From Prosopocoilus inquinatus (Eukaryota > Arthropoda > Insecta > Coleoptera > Lucanidae), in assembly GCA_036172665.1 (NCBI GenBank), contig CM069880.1, forward strand, positions 7,442,501 through 7,506,500: a DNA stretch of 64,000 nt, in the 5' to 3' direction. This document shows, piece by piece, positions 58,975 to 64,000 of this stretch (within the stretch, counting starts at the first letter, position 1; the number at the start of each line of letters is the position of its first letter). Below the pieces are notes generated by a model. It was not told the DNA's origin and ran no database searches. It saw nothing but the letters and a program-made list of their open reading frames with translations. Made by a program: the position numbers and the translations under genes.

Positions 58975-59530
58975 GCAACTTTACTACAGATTCCTGTAAA
59001 TTGAAGTTTGACTATTAGGTACTAGATGGCGCCACATACCACGAATTTTGCAGTTCAGAGGAATTCCTTAAACATTTTGTTCTTAAGAACACTTAATTTT
59101 TACCTTTACCTTACTTTTAGCAATTTTACATACTCCTTAAATTCTAAGTTTGACTATTGGGTACTAGATGGCGCTACTTACTGCGAACTTTGCTGATATA
59201 ACATGTACTGGTGAATGGAATTTTGCTGTGAAGAAAATTTAAATAATACCTACATTTCTCACTTTTAGCAAGTTTAAATATTTTGTAAACTCTAAGTTTG
59301 ACTATTGGTTATTAGATGGCGACTGAGATTTTTGCAAATGAAAAATCGTTTAATCATTCATAGCCATGGTCTAAAATCTTGGTTGACAATCCTTAATTAA
59401 ATAGTCAGGGGGAGGAAAGAAATTAAAAAAAAGAAATTTTAAGTGATGAAAATTTAAATATCTCAACGTTAACAATTCTATAGGTTTCCGTAAACTCGAA
59501 GTTTGACTATTGGCCACTAGAAGGTGAATT
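58975..59530. repeat. Diverged tandem repeat with TTTGACTATTGGGTACTAGA units
   Basis: GTTTGACTATTGGGTACTAG, then ATGGCG, or close variants recur near 59008, 59148, 59297 and 59502. Each copy is preceded by CACTTTTAGCAA-like or TTTCCGTAAACTC-like text. Spacing is about 140-205 bp. Confidence 0.6.
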
Positions 59531-60424
59531 CTTGCAAGTGCTTAGGAAATCTTCATACCGGCCCGGCGTTTCCACCAGATTTCAAATTACCGCGTATTTC
59601 CTTTGATTTTTGGCTTTCCTTTTTTGAAAAATGTTTCAATATTTGATAGGCATTTCTAGAAACTTAAAACTGTTTAATTTGATCTGATTATTTTGTGTCA
59701 AGTGGCGAATTCTCAGTGGAATAAGTTACAGCTCGAAAAAGAGCCCTTTTGGTATGATACTGTAGATGTAGCTCCACGTAACTGAACATGAAGGCATTCA
59801 GTGGCTGAAGGTCGTGTAAGATCTTTGTTTCTTTGATTTGCGCAGTCACTCCTACTCGTTTTTTTTTTCTGGCATGATACCACTCCAGACAAATTGCTAA
59901 GGTTAAGCGAGTGGGTTACGATTTGGACAAGACAAACATCCATGGCCCAGGTGGAATTCGAACTCTTCAGAAGTGTGATAGAAGATAATCCTGGGTTGCA
60001 CTTGTGATATATTACAAGCATCTACATATGATCGAAGAAAGGTCACCTGCAACAAACAGTACATTTTAATTAAATCTCAACATCAAATTCTGTAGTAGTT
60101 AGTTAAATTAATTTACTCAGCCCTAAACACCATGTATGACAAGTTGTACTTAACACATACATGTATTAAGTAGTTACAACTTAACTATGATAGTAATATT
60201 CGAAATAAAATTCGTTTTCTCTTTTAGTTCATTTCTACAAACTACTTAAATATAGTGAATCTAAAAGTGCTGCTTGCACTTTAATTGCTTTTTATTTAAA
60301 TGACAGACGTACATTACTTATTTAACAGTCAAGTTCAAGTCACAGTTTCAAGCTACCTAATTACTTAGCTACTTGAAAAAAGTACTTGTGCAAGCCACTC
60401 TTCAAATAACACAACAAAAATATA
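59531..60424. other. No supported gene
   Basis: A 102-codon - strand frame at 59713-60021 has no recognised motif. A - strand GAGTTCGAATTCC near 59960 resembles an RNA polymerase III B box, but no A box is visible. Confidence 0.4.
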
Positions 60425-61081
60425 ATGAGGAATCCAGAAAATTTATTTCTAAATTCACCCTTCTATTCATAAAGCTTAATGCTGCATGCATTCTTCAAAA
60501 ATTTCACCACAAAATTTAGTACTTGCAGAAATAGCTCAAATGTTATTAATACAAACTCTTTGGCATGCAGGAAAAGTAGAAGCAACTTGTGTTATACCTA
60601 GGGGTACCCTTATGAATCTAAATAAGACAGACACGCTTTGGGCCAAAGACAATTTTCAAAAAATCTTGAGTCTTGTCATAGCACTCATCACCCCTGCGAG
60701 TTGACAATGAACGAAAGACCATTCTTGTTTCTCTTAGTATTGAAGTTCAGTAGCAAGAGCGAAAGCAAGTCGTTTTGAAGGGCCTTGTAAACCAGCAGTC
60801 TCGCGAAGCTACCAATGGATTCACGCTCCTAATAAACAAAGAAAAGTAGACATTAGTCATGGCAAATTAAGTATTAAGTGTGTATTTTGAAAGTAGAAGG
60901 TAAAAGCAGTACCAAAAGCTTACTCACCCGTTTCTTTGGGGGCAGAACTCCTGTCCTACTGCCCTTAAAGTAACATACCATCATTGTTGGGGCTTTCTTT
61001 CTAGGATTTAAACTCCACACTATGCAGGTTCTGAAGAAACTCTGAAGAAAATCCTTTTTCAATTCATAGGGTCGCACAGCA
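60425..61081 (-). other. Candidate minus-strand transcript, unidentified
   Basis: A plausible exon (about 61075 to 60930) reads RPYELKKDFLQSFFRTCIVW and ends KKR at a strong donor (CGG|GTGAGT). A plausible acceptor (TTTATTAG at about 60831) opens a second exon reading in the same frame (ERESIGSFARLLVYKAL) to TGA near 60692. A - strand AATAAA lies at 60447-60442. I do not recognise the product and found no start codon. It could be the last two exons of a small gene, a non-coding RNA, or chance. Confidence 0.3.
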
Positions 61082-61684
61082 CACCTTTTTACAAAGAAGA
61101 AAAAACCACATTACAAATAAAAGCCGAATTTGCAGGAAGAAAAAACTTATCTTCAGGATTCTAGTAGTAACTGTTGTTTGAATGAATGCCAATTATGAAG
61201 TGAAACGTGCTTAAATAGACTGAAATACTTACAAAAATAATCAAAGAAGTGAAACGCCAAAATAACAAAAAAGTGAGGTTAGGTGCAGACGATAGTTGCG
61301 ATTTATAGAAAATTAAGCGCAAAATGACATAATATTTTTAATTTTAAGGTAGAAGTCAATTTCCCAGAATTTTTATGAAATTTTAAATTATATTTATGTT
61401 AATTATAAAAAAAATTACAAAATAGGTACCTGTAATATCGATATAACCAACATCCTAGAGACCAATGTCGCTCGATCAAAAGTTCCTATTTCGGCATACA
61501 GTATTTCCCTAGAATTTCCTAAATTAATGAAGCAACTTTGAAATAGGAGGTTAAAGTTAAAAACTCGATTAAAAAAAATCAATAAAAATTATTTATTTAA
61601 AACAAACGAAATAAAAATATTAAAATATCCTAACCTCGCACATTTCAGTAATCTTAGATTAGAAAAGAGAGGGAGGGGATGGCG

Positions 61685-62085
61685 TATAAGCGAGGCACAT
61701 CTGTTACCAGTTAGGTCCAAATCAAGGCCATTATTTTTACCTGTGAAATGTTTTTTTGGGTTCTTTCTTCTCCAACCGGCTTTGCTACACACTGCACATT
61801 AGGCGTTTACGATAATTGGAGTGGTACATACCGCTTAATCTATTCTCTCACTCTTACTTGCAGTAAACGCATTCGTTCTATCTTACTTTTCTACCTCGAT
61901 CCATGTACCGCTCCAATTATCGTAAACGCCTATTGTTTGCGTAAACTATCGTTATCTGTTTCATTTGCTACTACAACGAAAACACCGAAATTCACTTTGG
62001 TTGCAACGCGTTTGTTCAAAACGAAGTGTTCTTGACTTGGTCCTTTCTGGTAACAGTTTTCGCTCATGCGTTAGATACGACGTGC
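61685..62085. repeat. Dispersed repeat shared with 57.0-57.2 kb, copy 2
   Basis: It carries the same landmarks as 56985-57248 but is split by a 131-bp MITE after CTGCACATT. The uninterrupted copy at 57 kb provides the empty site. Confidence 0.7.
61801..61931. mobile_element. 131-bp MITE with 28/29-bp inverted ends and ATT duplication
   Basis: Ends AGGCGTTTACGATAATTGGA and TCCAATTATCGTAAACGCCT are exact inverted repeats, extending to 28 of 29 matches. ATT lies on both sides (61798-61800 and 61932-61934). The related repeat near 57105 reads CACATTGTTT uninterrupted, confirming the insertion and the 3-bp duplication. Confidence 0.85.
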
Positions 62086-62730
62086 GGCATCGCCTCCCTT
62101 TGCTAATTTAAGGCAGCAATCAAAAGCGGTATTGCCAGCTCATCAAATTTCGAAGTTCATGCCTTTTTTTTTAGAGAAATAATCGATTTTAACGTTACGG
62201 ATAGGATTATTCCGAGAAAAAAGAAATTTAAATAAAAAATAGTTATTGAATACAAAAAAATAGCAGCGCTGAAGTCAGATTTTTCAAAAAATTTGTTTGC
62301 AGTTTTGCTTTTTGAATGTAACGCGATGGCCACTTATTTATAAATTATTGTTTTTAAGTTTGAAATTCGTTCTCAAACATTTCCGTACCTTTTTCAATTT
62401 TTTCTTGCCATCGATCGTCATTTGTTTCTATGTTTCTGTCTTTTTTGGGCGCTGTTGCCGTCATTGTTTAAATGAAGACGTCGTCGTTTTGAATTAATAA
62501 TTTATTTTTCTTTTCTTTTTTTTATCTCTTGAAATTATTTCGTTTCCTTTCGTATATCTTTGTGGCTTTCCGTGGTAAAATTTACGATCGTTATTTGCTT
62601 ATTCCTTTTGGAAATTAATTAAACAATTTTTTTTGCATTTCTTTTTTCTACGTGAATAATTAGACGTCAATTGTTTTTTCCTGCTTTCTTCAGATTTTTT
62701 TTTTTCGTAAATAACTACAAAGTGGACAAG

Positions 62731-62989
62731 TAGAACTCTTTGAGTTGGCAATTTTGAATTTTATTTTAAAATGGTACAACTGGAGTAACTTCTTTTTTGT
62801 TGACGGATTGACGCTGACAGCCTTCAATGACAAGTGTTTCAGATTCAAAGTAAATGCTCGACATAACTTACAATTTCGTTGCTAAATCAAATATCTGTCA
62901 AATTAATCAACAAAACATTCAGTTGCAGTATTGCAAATAGATGAATAAAAAAAATGATCTTAATTGTATTGCCAACTCGAACAGTTCTA
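62731..62989. repeat. Inverted repeat pair
   Basis: TAGAACTCTTTGAGTTGGCA at 62731 is mirrored by TGCCAACTCGAACAGTTCTA-like sequence ending at 62989 (about 20 of 22 matches), with ~215 bp between. Possible foldback element. Confidence 0.5.
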
Positions 62990-63019
62990 CTTTATAACCC
63001 AGTATTATGAAATTTGTTT

Positions 63020-63390
63020 TTGGTTTGTTGATTATTGTGAAGTTCGAATTTGAATATTTCTTATGATTTTCTTAAAATTTTAAATCTACAATTCGCTTCA
63101 CGTTCTTTTCTTCTACATTTACGATCGTCACTTTTTTTTTTACTTTAGTCAGAATTTTTTTATTTGTAGTAAGTTTCTCGATTGTCAAAAACGTTTTTGA
63201 TTTTGGTTTGTTGATTACAGTGAAGTTCGAATCTGAATATTTCTTATTATTTTCTTAAAATTTTAAATGTATAATTCGCTTCACGTTCTTTTCTTCTACT
63301 TCGATGATGGTCATTTATTTTTTTTACTTTAGTCAGGAATTCTTTTATTTGTAGTGGGTTTCTCGATTGTCAAAAACGTTTTTCGTTCTA
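63020..63390. repeat. Two direct copies of a ~182-bp repeat
   Basis: GTTTGTTGATTA.TGTGAAGTTC begins at about 63023 and again at about 63205. Shared words are AATATTTCTTAT, CTTCACGTTCTTTTCTTCTAC and TTTCTCGATTGTCAAAAACG. Confidence 0.75.
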
Positions 63391-63399
63391 TTTTTAATT

Positions 63400-64000
63400 A
63401 CTTGCAATTTTTCAGAAGTCAAATAACGATTACAATTTCTTTGGAAATTTTAATTTTTCCATTTCGAAATGTTTTTTTTTATTGTTTACCGTTTGTCTGT
63501 CTTATTCTCGCAAAATGTAGCGATAGTCTTTTGTTTCCAGGAAGTTGAAAAATTCCTTGTATTTTAGATTTGAGTTTTTGCAATCTTTTCGTTTTCCCCT
63601 TTTGTTTGAAATTATCCCTATATTCAACGACTTCTTCTCTAAATTGGCAACACTGCTGAGTGTACAATATCTCCGCTCTAAAGGTGATTTCTTTCGCTCG
63701 CAAAATCGTGATCCAAACGTGTTTTGATTCAAAGACAGACATTATTTTCTTTGAATCTCTCTATTTTTAAAACTTGTTTGGATTGGATTATGGTTATTTA
63801 CAAATGAACTGACAATCAAATATTCAGTTCAGGTGTTTTGTTGTAACAATTACGAAATTCAGGTCCAAACTATTCGAAACACGATTCAAACTTTTAAGCG
63901 AAAGAAAGCACCTTAAAACTCCTTACGAGTTGAAGAAAAATTTGGTTTGCTTTCGTAAAATGAAGTTTCATTTCCATTGAGGAGATAAAACTGCAGAAAG
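63400..64000. other. No gene seen
   Basis: Overlapping frames of 60-87 codons on both strands without recognisable motif. Confidence 0.45.

Noticed and set aside
59940..59975. B-box-like GAGTTCGAATTCC on the minus strand, possible SINE or tRNA
   Set aside because: No A box at the expected distance, no cloverleaf and no poly(A)/poly(T) end.
1..64000. CRISPR arrays, bacterial operons, rRNA or clear tRNA genes
   Set aside because: None seen. Tandem repeats here lack the short repeat-spacer pattern, and gene structure is eukaryotic.

Overview
The window looks like a stretch of an AT-rich arthropod chromosome, most likely an insect. The genes have introns with GT/AG borders and AATAAA poly(A) signals, two animal gene families are recognisable, and a decayed non-LTR retrotransposon of the kind common in insects is present. 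The insect assignment is inference from protein resemblance; the species cannot be named from the sequence.

Only two protein-coding genes are well supported, arranged tail to tail at 46.5-56.6 kb. On the + strand are the last seven coding exons of a PDZRN3/4-like gene: the end of PDZ1, all of PDZ2, a linker with Tyr-rich motifs, a conserved basic C-terminal domain, and a terminal PDZ ligand (T-T-V). Its RING and early PDZ1 exons were not found and are presumably further 5', so much of 1-46.5 kb may be its upstream intron. On the - strand a complete five-exon metaxin-1-like gene (306 aa, with a C-terminal membrane anchor) can be joined exon by exon with matching phases. The two poly(A) signals are only about 55 bp apart. 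A weak candidate - strand transcript (two exons plus a poly(A) signal) lies at 60.4-61.1 kb.

The rest is repeat-rich intergenic or intronic DNA. It holds a decayed LINE (6.1-8.05 kb) carrying two later insertions; a ~325-bp tandem repeat (9.6-11.1 kb); a satellite-like array with alternating ~389/275-bp units and a 664-bp higher-order repeat (14.2-17.95 kb); an ~85-bp array (22.07-22.47 kb); three dispersed copies of a ~1.1-1.6-kb unidentified repeat (23.8-28.3 and 36.6-37.8 kb) with a fourth fragment; and a ~225-bp array (40.86-42.1 kb). There are two copies of a hAT-like element with CAGTGGCGGCTC ends and ~178-bp internal repeats, one with a perfect 8-bp target duplication. Several foldback elements/MITEs are present, some nested.

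The most interesting signal is a set of hammerhead-ribozyme-like motifs of minimal type I architecture (CUGANGA, stem II, GAAA, 2-3-bp stem III, NUH, short stem I) at ~18.3, ~26.5 and ~30.2 kb, with a degenerate copy at ~58.7 kb. They sit in or near small, partly inverted non-coding repeats. This resembles the ribozymes of Penelope-like elements and retrozymes. A second foldback family (27.5, 35.8, 40.4 kb) carries a related core with an extra A.
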